This document shows positions 1 through 7,558 of a DNA stretch of 20,343 bases, one piece after another. The first letter of the stretch is position 1; each line of letters opens with the position of its first letter. This DNA is from Bacillota bacterium. GTDB taxonomy: Bacteria > Bacillota > Clostridia > Christensenellales > CAG-138. The notes under the pieces are model-generated. The model saw nothing but the letters and a program-made list of their open reading frames with translations, was not told where the DNA came from and searched no databases. The translations under genes and the position numbers were made by a program. The stretch lies in the NCBI GenBank assembly GCA_023395595.1, contig JAEWYO010000035.1:1-20343 (forward strand), written 5' to 3'.

Positions 1-869
1 CCCGCTGCGCGCGGGCAGTCTCCTTCGCGGCAGATCGGCTGGTCGTAGACACACATCTTCTCCTTGGCGGTGATGACGACGGCGCGCAGATGCGGCGCTT
101 GAATCAGCCTTGCCGCGTTGATTGCGGCCTCCTGCTGCGTGGTACGCGCGGTGAGGTAAAAAATCTTCGATGCGTGACCATCCGCAAGGGCTTTCAGCGC
201 GGGGAAGAGCACCGCCATGGTCTTGCCCGTGCCCGTTGGTGCCTGTGCCAAGAGAGCGGATTTTTCGCGGATGGCATAATAGACCTGCGCGGCGAATTCG
301 TGTTGACCTTCGCGAAACGCGGCATAAGGGAACGCCATCTGGCGCACATCCTCGCGCAGAGCGCGCTCGTGCACATACTCGGTTTCGAGCAGGTCGAGAT
401 ATCGCCCGGTGAGCAGTAAATAGAACGATTCCAACTCCGCGTGGGTATGCGTCTCACCAAACGTCGTGATCTCACCGGTGTCGAGGTGAAAATAGGTTAA
501 GCTTACCTCTATAGAATCGATCTGCGCTGTTTCACAAAAAAGAAACGCATAGCACTTCGCCTGCGCCCAGTGCTGCGGGTCGCCGCCGCCGAGGTGCTCG
601 TCTGCAAGATAAGTGGTCTTGATCTCCTCCACACGGCTCTCACCGTAGAGCCGGTCGATTCGCCCATAGACGGTCAGTTCAATATGCGTTGAACACACGG
701 CACCGGAGACGGAGACCTCGTTTCTCGCGCCGTCTTCTGCAATGGCTTGCAGCGCCTGATGACCGCGGATTCCGTCGAGCAGGCGCGCCGAAGAGGCCAT
801 CGCGGAGAGGCTTCCGGAGAGCATGACGGTTTCTACAAGCGTTCGAACGGCGACGCGGCGCTTCTCCAA
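1..869 (-). CDS. PD-(D/E)XK nuclease / XPD-DinG-type helicase fusion, N-terminal part (cut by window edge)
   Basis: This is the first 289 codons of a gene that continues beyond position 1. The N-terminal third looks like a Cas4/RecB-type nuclease: GRID at residues 69-72 and E-I-K at 82-84 fit the metal-binding D and E-x-K of PD-(D/E)XK enzymes. A helicase domain follows. FREGQ at 185-189 is Q-motif-like and APTGTGKT at 210-217 is Walker A. Cysteines 273, 280 and 285 fit the start of the Fe-S cluster of the XPD/Rad3/DinG superfamily 2 group. The expected role is ATP-driven 5'-3' DNA unwinding linked to a nuclease, in repair or recombination. The start is a TTG at 867-869, six bases after GGAG in an AAAAGGAG ribosome site (877-883). 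The nearby ATG pair at about 886-891 is in another frame. A TetR-type regulator is divergent. The superfamily is well supported; the exact substrate is unknown. Confidence 0.82.
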   Translation of the reverse strand, partial: MEKRRVAVRTLVETVMLSGSLSAMASSARLLDGIRGHQALQAIAEDGARNEVSVSGAVCSTHIELTVYGRIDRLYGESRVEEIKTTYLADEHLGGGDPQHWAQAKCYAFLFCETAQIDSIEVSLTYFHLDTGEITTFGETHTHAELESFYLLLTGRYLDLLETEYVHERALREDVRQMAFPYAAFREGQHEFAAQVYYAIREKSALLAQAPTGTGKTMAVLFPALKALADGHASKIFYLTARTTQQEAAINAARLIQAPHLRAVVITAKEKMCVYDQPICREGDCPRAA

Positions 870-893
870 AACGGACTCCTTTTCATCATAAAA

Positions 894-934
894 ACTGGTT
901 TGAAAGCTGTCTGGCCAACCTCAAACCAACCAGT
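894..934. promoter_or_regulatory. Inverted repeat in the helicase leader, candidate operator
   Basis: ACTGGTTTGA (894-903) is mirrored by TCAAACC and AACCAGT within 921-934, the second arm carrying four extra bases. It lies between the divergent helicase and TetR genes, in the 5' leader of the helicase. TetR proteins usually bind imperfect palindromes beside their own divergent target, so this is a plausible site. The assignment is inference. A weak minus-strand -10, TATACT (954-959), lies upstream of it. Confidence 0.35.
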
Positions 935-999
935 ACAAATGTTTGCTTAGCATAGTATACCACAGCAAAACAAAGAATACAGCCGTGTTCCGATTTTGC

Positions 1000-1027
1000 T
1001 TGCGGCACGATTGCAATCTGTTATAAT
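1000..1027 (+). promoter_or_regulatory. Promoter of the TetR gene
   Basis: TTGCGG (1000-1005) and TATAAT (1022-1027) are separated by 16 bases, with TGT directly before the -10 forming an extended -10 element. Transcription would begin near 1034, leaving a leader of about 118 nt before the TetR ATG. Confidence 0.6.
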
Positions 1028-1151
1028 GAACTCAAAACCGAAACGGGTTTCCTGAACGTTTGACAGAATGTTGCCAGCAGATCCGTCGCTTGTCTCGCTA
1101 GGAGTCCATTCTGAAAATAATAGATGCATCTTAAAATTTACAGGGGCAAAC

Positions 1152-1739
1152 ATGATCGACGAAGAAACGCTCTGCCTGGAAACGTTTGTGCTTTATCAGG
1201 AACACGGGGTCAAGTTTACGATGGGCGAGCTTGCCGAGCGGCTCGGCATCAGCAAAAAAACACTCTATGAGCAAGTACACTCGAAAGATGAACTGGCTTC
1301 ACGCGTGACGGAACACTATTTCGTTGCCGTAGCGCGGGATCAGGTCGATCTCCGCGCGGACAGCACAATCCCGCCGCTGCAAAAGGCGGAGCAGATTTTG
1401 TGCGTTGTGCCGCAATTACCGTTTCGCAATTATCGCATACGCGAGCTCAGACGCTCGTTTCCCGAAGCATATCTACGGATGACGCGATGGCTGCAATCCG
1501 GCTGGGAGCGGACATTTGAGGTGATGGATGAGGCGATTGCGCAAGGGGAGATCGAACCGTTTGACAAAGACTTTTTCGCTAAAATGTATGCTTTTGCCAT
1601 CGAGGGCCTCCTGACCGAGCGAGAGCAATGGTCGGCGGAGGAATTCATACGGGAGCAGAAGCGCGCGGTGCGGATGCTGCTCTGCGGAATCTGCTCCGAC
1701 CGCGGGCGAAAGTCCCTTTCCAATAGCGAGCATGCCTGA
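1152..1739 (+). CDS. TetR/AcrR-family transcriptional regulator
   Basis: This 195-residue protein has the TetR layout. An N-terminal helix-turn-helix (about residues 21-42) contains GELAERLGISKKTLYEQV followed by SKDEL, a classic TetR signature. The all-alpha C-terminal ligand-binding and dimerisation domain is variable, and I cannot name a ligand. The open frame extends upstream to 1068, but the ATG at 1152 is preceded by AGGGG at a sensible distance and gives the usual short TetR N-terminus, so I chose it. The gene is divergent from the nuclease-helicase gene, and the inverted repeat between them makes that gene a candidate target along with autoregulation. A bidirectional terminator follows. 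Family assignment is firm; target and ligand are inference. Confidence 0.88.
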   Translation: MIDEETLCLETFVLYQEHGVKFTMGELAERLGISKKTLYEQVHSKDELASRVTEHYFVAVARDQVDLRADSTIPPLQKAEQILCVVPQLPFRNYRIRELRRSFPEAYLRMTRWLQSGWERTFEVMDEAIAQGEIEPFDKDFFAKMYAFAIEGLLTEREQWSAEEFIREQKRAVRMLLCGICSDRGRKSLSNSEHA

Positions 1740-1770
1740 ACAACAAACACAACAGAAGAATGACGCAAAA

Positions 1771-1805
1771 GAGGTTGCCGAATAACAGGCAACCTCTTAT
1801 TGTTT
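1771..1805. terminator. Bidirectional rho-independent terminator
   Basis: GAGGTTGCC (1771-1779) pairs with GGCAACCTC (1788-1796) around an 8-nt loop. A T-rich tail follows on the plus strand and an AAAA run precedes the stem, which gives a T-run on the minus strand. It separates the convergent TetR gene and the 91-aa membrane protein gene. Confidence 0.85.
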
Positions 1806-1826
1806 GACACGTCGAAGAAGGAAACG

Positions 1827-2102
1827 CTAAAACAGCAGCCGGATCACGACCCCGCAGCCGACCGCGAACGCGGTGCCGAGCACGGCAAAGAGCCACGAGT
1901 GCGCCTTTGCCCAGCGCGTGCGCAGCGCAAAGAATGAAATCAGGGCAAACACAACAAACAGGATTACCGGCAGAAGTTGCTGCACCAGCGTGTTGCACAG
2001 AAGAAACGTGCAGATCGTCAGGCAGACCAATGCGCAGGCAAGCGCAACCCCCGAGCCACGCGCGAGCGAACCCAAACGGGACTCCATTGTTTTATGCTCC
2101 AT
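1827..2102 (-). CDS. Small three-helix membrane protein, unknown function
   Basis: This 91-residue protein begins MEHKTMESRL and contains three strongly hydrophobic stretches: about residues 16-37, 42-60 and 68-91. It ends almost directly after the last helix, so it is essentially all membrane. The ATG at 2102 overlaps the end of the upstream hydrolase gene by 11 nt and has a GGAGG nine bases before it, inside the hydrolase frame. That indicates translational coupling. A second ATG at 2087 is possible but lacks a comparable ribosome site. I do not recognise the family. Co-translation with a membrane-anchored hydrolase suggests the two work together, but that is inference. Confidence 0.65.
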   Translation of the reverse strand: MEHKTMESRLGSLARGSGVALACALVCLTICTFLLCNTLVQQLLPVILFVVFALISFFALRTRWAKAHSWLFAVLGTAFAVGCGVVIRLLF

Positions 2103-3147
2103 GCTGCAACACCTCCGCAATGTACTGGGAAACGCGCTCGAGTACGTCGCTTGCCCCCCAATAGTCGTTGTGCCCGAGTTCCTGCATCTGCACAAAGTCG
2201 CAGCCGGAGGGATACGCCTCGGACAGACGCTTGGAGGAAGCGAAGGGCACAATCTTGTCATCGACAGAGGAGAAGACAAGCGGCTTGAGCGAAATATCTT
2301 CCGCAAACTGGACGGACTCCATCCGGAACGCGACTAGCGCGCGCATAGGCCCGTGAAAGATCGGCACCATGCTGTTGTAGAGATCATATCCATCTGCATA
2401 CGGCGCAAAGAGGATCAGTCCGCATGCCGGGCGGCAGGAGGTAACATAGTTTGCAACTCCGGTGCCCATGCTAAAGCCAAAGACAATGATCCGGCTTGCA
2501 TCCACATCGTCTCGCGCGGCGAGCGCATCGAAGGCATCCAACCCCATCTGACGAAGCGACGCGTCGCCAGGACTTCCGCTGCTGAAACCGTAACCCGGAT
2601 AATCGAGAAACGCAAAGTTGCAGCCGGAGAAGGTGCTTGCGGTATCGCTCTCGATTAGCCTGCGCACGCGGTTTGCGGAGACTTCTCCATTTCCACCGAA
2701 ATAGAGCACGAGCGGGGCCTTTCCCTCCGCCTGATGAATCATCCAGCCGGAGACGGTGCGCCCGTCCTCTTCGAAGGTCAACTGTTCTACATTCGGGTAA
2801 GCGGCAAGCGCCTGCACAGATTCTTCATCGTTGCGCGGATAAAACAACTGTGTTGGTGCAAGTGTATAGACCGTTGCACTCAAGAGCATCAAAAATCCGG
2901 CAAGCACGGCGACCACACGCACGGCGATCTTGATTCCGCGTTTTGATTCACGCGTGAGTAGAAAGAGCAAGCCGACAAACAGCGCGGCGGCAAGCGTTGC
3001 TAGCAGAACCGAAAACCCGACACCGGACACGTTTTTACTCGGCAAAAACCAAACCATCAACGCCACAAAACTCATCCAGAGTGCGGCAAACAGCGCGGGC
3101 AGGATTCGCGGGCGTACGGGTTTGGTGGATAAGGGGTTTAACTCCAT
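2092..3147 (-). CDS. Membrane-anchored alpha/beta hydrolase
   Basis: This 351-residue protein has three N-terminal membrane segments (about residues 15-36, 43-65 and 74-97) followed by an alpha/beta hydrolase domain. YFGGNGE (149-155) fits the oxyanion-hole loop and DYPGYGFSSG (182-191) is typical of BAAT/YqkD/FrsA-like hydrolases. GFSMG (224-228) carries the nucleophile Ser226. Asp296 or Asp297 and His326 (LGHND) complete the triad. The likely activity is cleavage of an ester, thioester or amide at the membrane surface; the substrate cannot be read from sequence. The ATG at 3147 follows GGAG by eight bases; an upstream in-frame ATG at 3192 lacks this. The gene lies 75 nt downstream of helD on the same strand and overlaps the small membrane protein gene that follows. 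Confidence 0.85.
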   Translation of the reverse strand: MELNPLSTKPVRPRILPALFAALWMSFVALMVWFLPSKNVSGVGFSVLLATLAAALFVGLLFLLTRESKRGIKIAVRVVAVLAGFLMLLSATVYTLAPTQLFYPRNDEESVQALAAYPNVEQLTFEEDGRTVSGWMIHQAEGKAPLVLYFGGNGEVSANRVRRLIESDTASTFSGCNFAFLDYPGYGFSSGSPGDASLRQMGLDAFDALAARDDVDASRIIVFGFSMGTGVANYVTSCRPACGLILFAPYADGYDLYNSMVPIFHGPMRALVAFRMESVQFAEDISLKPLVFSSVDDKIVPFASSKRLSEAYPSGCDFVQMQELGHNDYWGASDVLERVSQYIAEVLQHGA

Positions 3148-3222
3148 TGCATTTCTCCACGTTCGGTTGAATTTCGTTGCACATGCTATCACATTCTTCC
3201 GAACGTGTACAGCGCAAATCCG

Positions 3223-5457
3223 TCAAGCTTGGCGTCGATTCGGCAAGAACGGCGAGGGTTCGCCGACGCAATACACATGCAGCACATGCAGCGCGCGGGT
3301 ACAGGCGGTGTAGAGCAGCAAGCGTTCGCTCTCGTGGTGATAGTGTTCGCCGCCCGCATTTGCGAGGATCACCGCGTCAAACTCCAATCCCTTGGCAAGA
3401 TAGGCGGGCAGCACCACCGCACCGCGCGGAAACGAATCTTCGCCGCCCAAGAGTGTCTGTACAGAAACGTGTTCCTTCAGCGCGTGATGCAGCGCTTTTG
3501 CCTCTGCTTTCGTCTCGGTGAGGATACCGATAGATGCATGCCCGCTTGCGGTGAGTGTGCGGATGTCCCGGGCAATCGCTTCCTGTACCGCATTTTCGCT
3601 CTCCAACTGCAGGACCGAAGGCGCTTCCCCGTGGCGGCCTACGGAGTCGATCTCGCCGGAGCGGTTCAAGATTGCGCCCGCAAAGGAGATGATCTCCGCT
3701 GTGGAACGGTAACTCTTGGTAAAACGCAGGAACAGCGTCTCTTCCGGCGGAAACAGTGAGGCGATGGATTCGTATCCGCCTAAGCTCAGATGCGGCGTGA
3801 TGGACTGATCCAGATCGCCAAGCATGGTTACACTTGCCTGCGCAAAAAACAGACGGATGCACTCGTATTGCAACGGGCTATAGTCCTGCGCCTCGTCGAT
3901 GATCACATAGCGGATGCGTGCGGTCTTCTGTGTGCCGCCCAACGCGCCTTGCAGATACAGCAGCGCGATCTGATCTTCGTAGTGCAGCAGTCCCGCATGG
4001 AGGGTTTCATGCGTGTAGGCGGAGATGGTCTGACAAACCGTCGCGTCCGCATCCGGCAGCCAGCGGGTAAGTTCGTCCAGAAATGCGGTATAGATGCTGG
4101 CGGTGGAGATGTCCGTCATGGCGTGCGCACGCTCCCGCGCGGGCTGCGATTCCTCTTTTGCGATTGCGCGGCTTCTGCGGCGGAGTTCACCGCGGTCGAT
4201 GAACCCTTCCGCGGCGGTGATACCATCGGCAATCTGCGCCGCACGCGCGGTCTCGTAATTCGAAAGCAGATAGTCCATGCGTGCACGGAGTTTCTCAAAC
4301 CGCGCGAGATAGGGCAGCGACGCATAGTCATAAGAAAACAACCGCGCAAGTTCCGCGGAGGAGGCAATCGTGACCCCCGCGCAGATGAGCGGGGCAAACG
4401 TCACCCGCTCACTGGTGAGTGCTTGTGTATATGCCTTGATCGCGTCCCGAAACTCTGGGGAGGACTTCAGCCGCAGGCTTTCGATCCGCGCGGGATAGCC
4501 CGGCTGCTGCTTTGCGGAAAAGAGGTAGTCCAGCAGGTCATAATAGCGTTCACGCCGCCCCTTTGCGCTAAGCGCGCCGGAGAGGAATGTCTCAAACGTG
4601 GTTTGCAGCATGTTTGTTTCACCAAGCTCCGGCAGAACGTTTGAAATATAATCGCTGAACACGGGATTTGGCGAAAAGACGATGATGTTTTCTGCTGTGA
4701 TGGTGTCCCGATGGCGAAAGAGCAGATAGGCGATGCGGTGCAGCGCAACGGAAGTTTTTCCGCTGCCCGCCGCGCCCTGCACGATCAGATGCTTGTAGGA
4801 TTCGTTGCGGATCGCGCGGTTTTGCTCGCGCTGAATCGTGGTCACGATGGAGCGCATTTGCCCGTCCGCATGCCCCGCCAGCATTTGCTGGAGCATCTCG
4901 TCGTCAATCTTCACACTGCTGTCGAAGCTGTAGGTGAGTGCTCCGTTCTCGATTTTATACTGGCGCTTTTTCGTCAGTTCGCCTTCCACCACGCCGCGCG
5001 GAGTGACAAAGCCAGCCTCACCGATTTCGTTGTCGTAAAACATGCCGCTTACCGGCGCGCGCCAATCGTAGACCAACACGCGGTTGTCGTCGGTGATCAG
5101 GCTGAATGTGCCAATGTAGTACGGCTTTGCGTCGGTTTGTTCGTTGGAACGAAAATCGATCCGCCCAAAATATGGATTGCGGAGCATCTTGGTAAGCTTT
5201 GCCTGTTGCTGTTCAATGATGCCGTGGCTGCGCTTTTGCTTTTTCATGACATTGATGTATTCGAGGAAATCGACCAGCTTGTCCAGCCCGTCGGAGGCGG
5301 CAATCGAACCCACATCCTCCCAGAGCTCGCGCTGGGTGTCCACCGCGTCGTCCTTGAGTGCGTCGTCCCGTGCGCTGGCTTCGTTATACTGCGCGGTTGC
5401 TTCCGAAAGCACGGTTTCCAGCCACTGTTCTTCCTGCTTCAGCTCCGTGTTGTTCAT
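3223..5457 (-). CDS. helD: HelD-type helicase / RNA polymerase recycling factor
   Basis: This 744-residue UvrD/Rep-like superfamily 1 protein is close in length to Bacillus HelD. The N-terminal ~90 residues are charged and helical, starting NNTELKQEEQWLE, matching the HelD arm known to enter the RNA polymerase secondary channel. The YDWRAPVSGMFYD block (130-142) is typical of HelD. Walker A is GAAGSGKT (228-235) and Walker B is DEAQD (521-525). LGDLDQS, FTKSYRS, AKGLEFDAV and LYTACTRA are later superfamily 1 motifs. The known role of HelD is to strip stalled or post-termination RNA polymerase from DNA and RNA using ATP. The start follows GGAGG (5464-5468) at six bases. An in-frame extension to 5604 encodes a hydrophobic stretch foreign to the family and was not used. 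Promoter at 5618-5647. Confidence 0.93.
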   Translation of the reverse strand: MNNTELKQEEQWLETVLSEATAQYNEASARDDALKDDAVDTQRELWEDVGSIAASDGLDKLVDFLEYINVMKKQKRSHGIIEQQQAKLTKMLRNPYFGRIDFRSNEQTDAKPYYIGTFSLITDDNRVLVYDWRAPVSGMFYDNEIGEAGFVTPRGVVEGELTKKRQYKIENGALTYSFDSSVKIDDEMLQQMLAGHADGQMRSIVTTIQREQNRAIRNESYKHLIVQGAAGSGKTSVALHRIAYLLFRHRDTITAENIIVFSPNPVFSDYISNVLPELGETNMLQTTFETFLSGALSAKGRRERYYDLLDYLFSAKQQPGYPARIESLRLKSSPEFRDAIKAYTQALTSERVTFAPLICAGVTIASSAELARLFSYDYASLPYLARFEKLRARMDYLLSNYETARAAQIADGITAAEGFIDRGELRRRSRAIAKEESQPARERAHAMTDISTASIYTAFLDELTRWLPDADATVCQTISAYTHETLHAGLLHYEDQIALLYLQGALGGTQKTARIRYVIIDEAQDYSPLQYECIRLFFAQASVTMLGDLDQSITPHLSLGGYESIASLFPPEETLFLRFTKSYRSTAEIISFAGAILNRSGEIDSVGRHGEAPSVLQLESENAVQEAIARDIRTLTASGHASIGILTETKAEAKALHHALKEHVSVQTLLGGEDSFPRGAVVLPAYLAKGLEFDAVILANAGGEHYHHESERLLLYTACTRALHVLHVYCVGEPSPFLPNRRQA

Positions 5458-5539
5458 GCGCTGCCTCCTAACAATTCTAGTGGGTAACCAATGTTCAAAC
5501 CGATCGATCTTCTTGCATCGGCACAGGATTGAAAAGTGC

Positions 5540-5568
5540 TTGACAAGAAAGAATATCTGTATTACGAT
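5540..5568 (+). promoter_or_regulatory. Plus-strand promoter with no gene directly downstream
   Basis: A perfect TTGACA (5540-5545) is followed after 17 bases by TACGAT (5563-5568, four of six consensus). Transcription would begin near 5575. No open frame follows before the terminator at 5675-5702. The promoter faces away from helD and overlaps its leader in antisense. Confidence 0.5.
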
Positions 5569-5580
5569 AAATATGTAAGG

Positions 5581-5603
5581 TGCATAAAACAAGTATTTAT
5601 GCA
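5581..5603. repeat. Perfect 8-bp inverted repeat between divergent promoters
   Basis: TGCATAAA (5581-5588) and TTTATGCA (5596-5603) flank a 7-bp spacer. The repeat begins a few bases after the predicted plus-strand start and lies just downstream of the helD start, so one bound protein could block both promoters. As RNA it forms the core of the hairpin of the plus-strand transcript. Confidence 0.5.
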
Positions 5604-5617
5604 AGATATACCTTCCT

Positions 5618-5647
5618 AGTGTATTCGATCAGCGCCCAATTTGTCAA
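5618..5647 (-). promoter_or_regulatory. Promoter of helD
   Basis: On the minus strand, TTGACA (5642-5647) and TACACT (5618-5623) are separated by 18 bases. The predicted start near 5611 gives a leader of about 150 nt before the helD ATG. The leader contains the inverted repeat at 5581-5603. Confidence 0.6.
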
Positions 5648-5674
5648 GTAAAACAAACGATTTCAAGCCGATTA

Positions 5675-5702
5675 ACCCGTGCATATGCGCGGGTGTTTTA
5701 TT
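5675..5702 (+). terminator. Rho-independent terminator in the gene-free stretch
   Basis: ACCCGTGC (5675-5682) pairs with GCGCGGGT (5687-5694), with one G-U pair, around the tetraloop ATAT. GTTTTATT follows. No plus-strand gene lies upstream, so it must end the transcript from the 5540-5568 promoter or act as an attenuator. Confidence 0.7.
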
Positions 5703-5839
5703 ATGCGCAGAGCATTCGTAAGCAGACGTCGCTTTAAGCCACTGGGGCAGGGCAAGAAACGTGCACAACAAAGAAAACAATAAAAATAGACGTTAATAAC
5801 TAATATTTTGTGTATTTTGCAGCGCGCGGTAAAAGAATC

Positions 5840-5848
5840 TGTTATAGT
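5840..5848 (+). promoter_or_regulatory. Extended -10 promoter abutting the DUF1538 start
   Basis: TGTTATAGT is an extended -10 element whose TATAGT hexamer (5843-5848) lies six bases before the ATG at 5855. The start of transcription would be at or next to the A of the ATG. No convincing -35 is seen; a TTGCAG lies 20 bases upstream. Confidence 0.5.
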
Positions 5849-5854
5849 AGAAAT

Positions 5855-7558
5855 ATGAAGGCTTTGCGCACGCTCAAAGAAGTGTTACTCTCCTCGTTGC
5901 CGCTCGCCGCTATCATCGTAATCGTCTGCGTTTTCATTGCCCCCTTGGAAAATCCATCCGATTACGGTAAGCTGGTGTTGGGCTTTTTCTGCGTGGTTGT
6001 GGGGCAGGCATTCTTCCTGATCGGATTGGATGAGAGCATCCTGCCCGCGGGTAAGCTCATTGGCAGTTCGCTGCCGAAGCTGAAAAAGAGCATATTTGTC
6101 ATTCTCTTTGGTGTGCTGTTCGGCGTTCTTGCGACGGTTGCGGAGCCCGCGCTTGCGGTGCTTGCGCGGCAGACGCACAGCATCCTGCCTGAAGTGAACG
6201 AAACTTTGTTCATCTGGATTCTCAGCACGGGCATCGGTGTGTTCGTGGGTCTTGCGCTCTATCGCGTGATTCGAAATTTCAGCATCAAGCTGATCTTCGC
6301 GATTCTCTACACCCTTGTCTTCCTTGTTGTCATCTTTGTGCCGGAGGAGTTTGTTGCCCTCGCGTTTGATGGCAGCGGCGCGACCACCGGGGACATCTCC
6401 GTGCCGTTCATCCTCGCGCTCGGCATTGGCATCTCCGCCACGATGTCCAAACGCAAGACGAATGAGGACACGTTTGGCATCATCGGCATCGCGTCGGTGG
6501 GACCGATTCTTGCGGTGTTCCTCTACGGCATTCTGCTCAAGATTGTCTATGGCGGCGAGATTCCGCCAGCAGCGGTCTATAGCCCGGGCGGGGCGGAGAC
6601 GCTGCTGGAGGTCGTGCTCGAAAACCTTGGCGGGGTTGCGATGGCACTGCTGCCAATCCTGCTCGTGTTTTTGGCATTTCAGCTCTTCTTCCTGCGGCTG
6701 CCGAAGAAACAGTTCATCCGCATGATGCTGGGTTCGCTGCCGGTGTATGTCGGGCTTTTGATCTTTCTTTCCGGCATTGATTTCGGATTTGCGTTTGCGG
6801 GCAAGTACATCGGCGAGGTGTTTTTGGATGCTTCGCGTCCGGATTGGTTCCCGTGGCTGCTGGTGCCGCTTGGGTTCGTCCTCGGCGTGGCAATCACGCT
6901 CTCGGAACCTGCGGTGACCGTGCTTGGCGAGCAGCTTGAGGAGATTACCAACGGACACATCAAGAAGGCGACCATTCGCTGGACGCTCGCCATCGGAATC
7001 GGGTTTGCGGGTATGCTGATCATGGTGAAGATCCTCACGCAGGTCAACATCCTCTGGTTCCTCGTTCCGCTGTATGCGCTTGCGTTGGTGATGATGCTCT
7101 TTACGTCCGATCTGTTTGTAGGTCTCGCGTTTGATTCCGGCGGCGTGACAGGCGGGGCACTGACCTCCGCGTTTTTAACCCCGCTGACGCTCGGCACCGC
7201 ACAGGCGGTTGCGCAAAAGGCGGGTGGCGCTGCGCAATCCGTGCTGACCAACGGTTTTGGCATCATCGCGTTTATTTCGGTAACGCCGCTGATTGCGGTG
7301 CAGGCGCTAGGGATTCTCTACGCGCGGCAGATGCGCATTGCCAAGCGCAGGCAGGATGCGCAGGACGAACTTGACTATGACGAACTCGCTTCGTTTGCCG
7401 CGTCGATTGCGGATGACGAAGGCGAGGAAGAGACGATGGATACCAACACACAGGCGCCGGAGAAGCAGGCGCAACAGCCGGAACCAGCCCCCGAACAACA
7501 ACCCGAAGGCGCGGCGCAGGTAGCATGCGCCAGCCCGACTGGAGGAATTTCACCATGA
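5855..7558 (+). CDS. DUF1538-family polytopic membrane protein, duplicated transporter-like
   Basis: This 567-residue protein has many membrane helices and a clear internal duplication about 255-260 residues apart. GVLATVAEPALAVLARQ (90-106) matches GVAITLSEPAVTVLGEQ (344-360). LAFDGSGATTGD (169-180) matches LAFDSGGVTGGA (424-435). FGIIGIASVGPILAV (207-221) matches FGIIAFISVTPLIAV (468-482). These are the hallmarks of DUF1538 (PF07556). The Gly/Thr/Asp-rich and Ser-Glu-Pro loops, repeated in two halves, look like substrate or ion sites of a secondary transporter, but the substrate is not known to me. The last ~70 residues are an acidic, then Gln/Pro-rich cytosolic tail. The ATG has no ribosome site and sits six bases after an extended -10, so it may be leaderless; a GTG at 5810 also lacks one. 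The stop overlaps the next ATG by four bases. Confidence 0.85.
   Translation: MKALRTLKEVLLSSLPLAAIIVIVCVFIAPLENPSDYGKLVLGFFCVVVGQAFFLIGLDESILPAGKLIGSSLPKLKKSIFVILFGVLFGVLATVAEPALAVLARQTHSILPEVNETLFIWILSTGIGVFVGLALYRVIRNFSIKLIFAILYTLVFLVVIFVPEEFVALAFDGSGATTGDISVPFILALGIGISATMSKRKTNEDTFGIIGIASVGPILAVFLYGILLKIVYGGEIPPAAVYSPGGAETLLEVVLENLGGVAMALLPILLVFLAFQLFFLRLPKKQFIRMMLGSLPVYVGLLIFLSGIDFGFAFAGKYIGEVFLDASRPDWFPWLLVPLGFVLGVAITLSEPAVTVLGEQLEEITNGHIKKATIRWTLAIGIGFAGMLIMVKILTQVNILWFLVPLYALALVMMLFTSDLFVGLAFDSGGVTGGALTSAFLTPLTLGTAQAVAQKAGGAAQSVLTNGFGIIAFISVTPLIAVQALGILYARQMRIAKRRQDAQDELDYDELASFAASIADDEGEEETMDTNTQAPEKQAQQPEPAPEQQPEGAAQVACASPTGGISP

Larger units (their letters stand above)
5575..5702 (+). 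ncRNA. Candidate short RNA or attenuated leader before the DUF1538 operon
   Basis: The span from the predicted start of the 5540-5568 promoter to the end of the terminator hairpin would give an RNA of about 125 nt without a coding frame. Its 5' end folds into a hairpin: AAGGT (5577-5581) pairs with ACCTT (5610-5614), and GCATAAA (5582-5588) with TTTATGC (5596-5602), leaving a 7-nt bulge at 5603-5609. The 3' end is the terminator at 5675-5702. It is either an independent small RNA, antisense to the helD leader, or a conditional leader of the operon beginning at 5855. It matches no RNA family I can recognise. Based on signals only. Confidence 0.4.

Noticed and set aside
1068..1151. Upstream start for the TetR protein at 1068
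   Set aside because: No ribosome site there, the added residues do not resemble TetR proteins, and ATG 1152 has AGGGG upstream.
3790..4644. 284-codon plus-strand open frame inside helD
   Set aside because: It lies opposite HelD motifs and has no convincing ribosome site or family-like features.
5458..5604. N-terminal 49-residue extension of HelD with a hydrophobic stretch, suggesting a membrane-anchored HelD
   Set aside because: A strong GGAGG sits six bases before the internal ATG at 5457, the extension is unlike HelD N-termini, and it overlaps the leader signals.
5885..6958. 357-codon minus-strand open frame inside the DUF1538 gene
   Set aside because: The translation is a low-complexity run of charged residues mirroring a hydrophobic protein; the sense strand encodes the conserved duplicated membrane protein.
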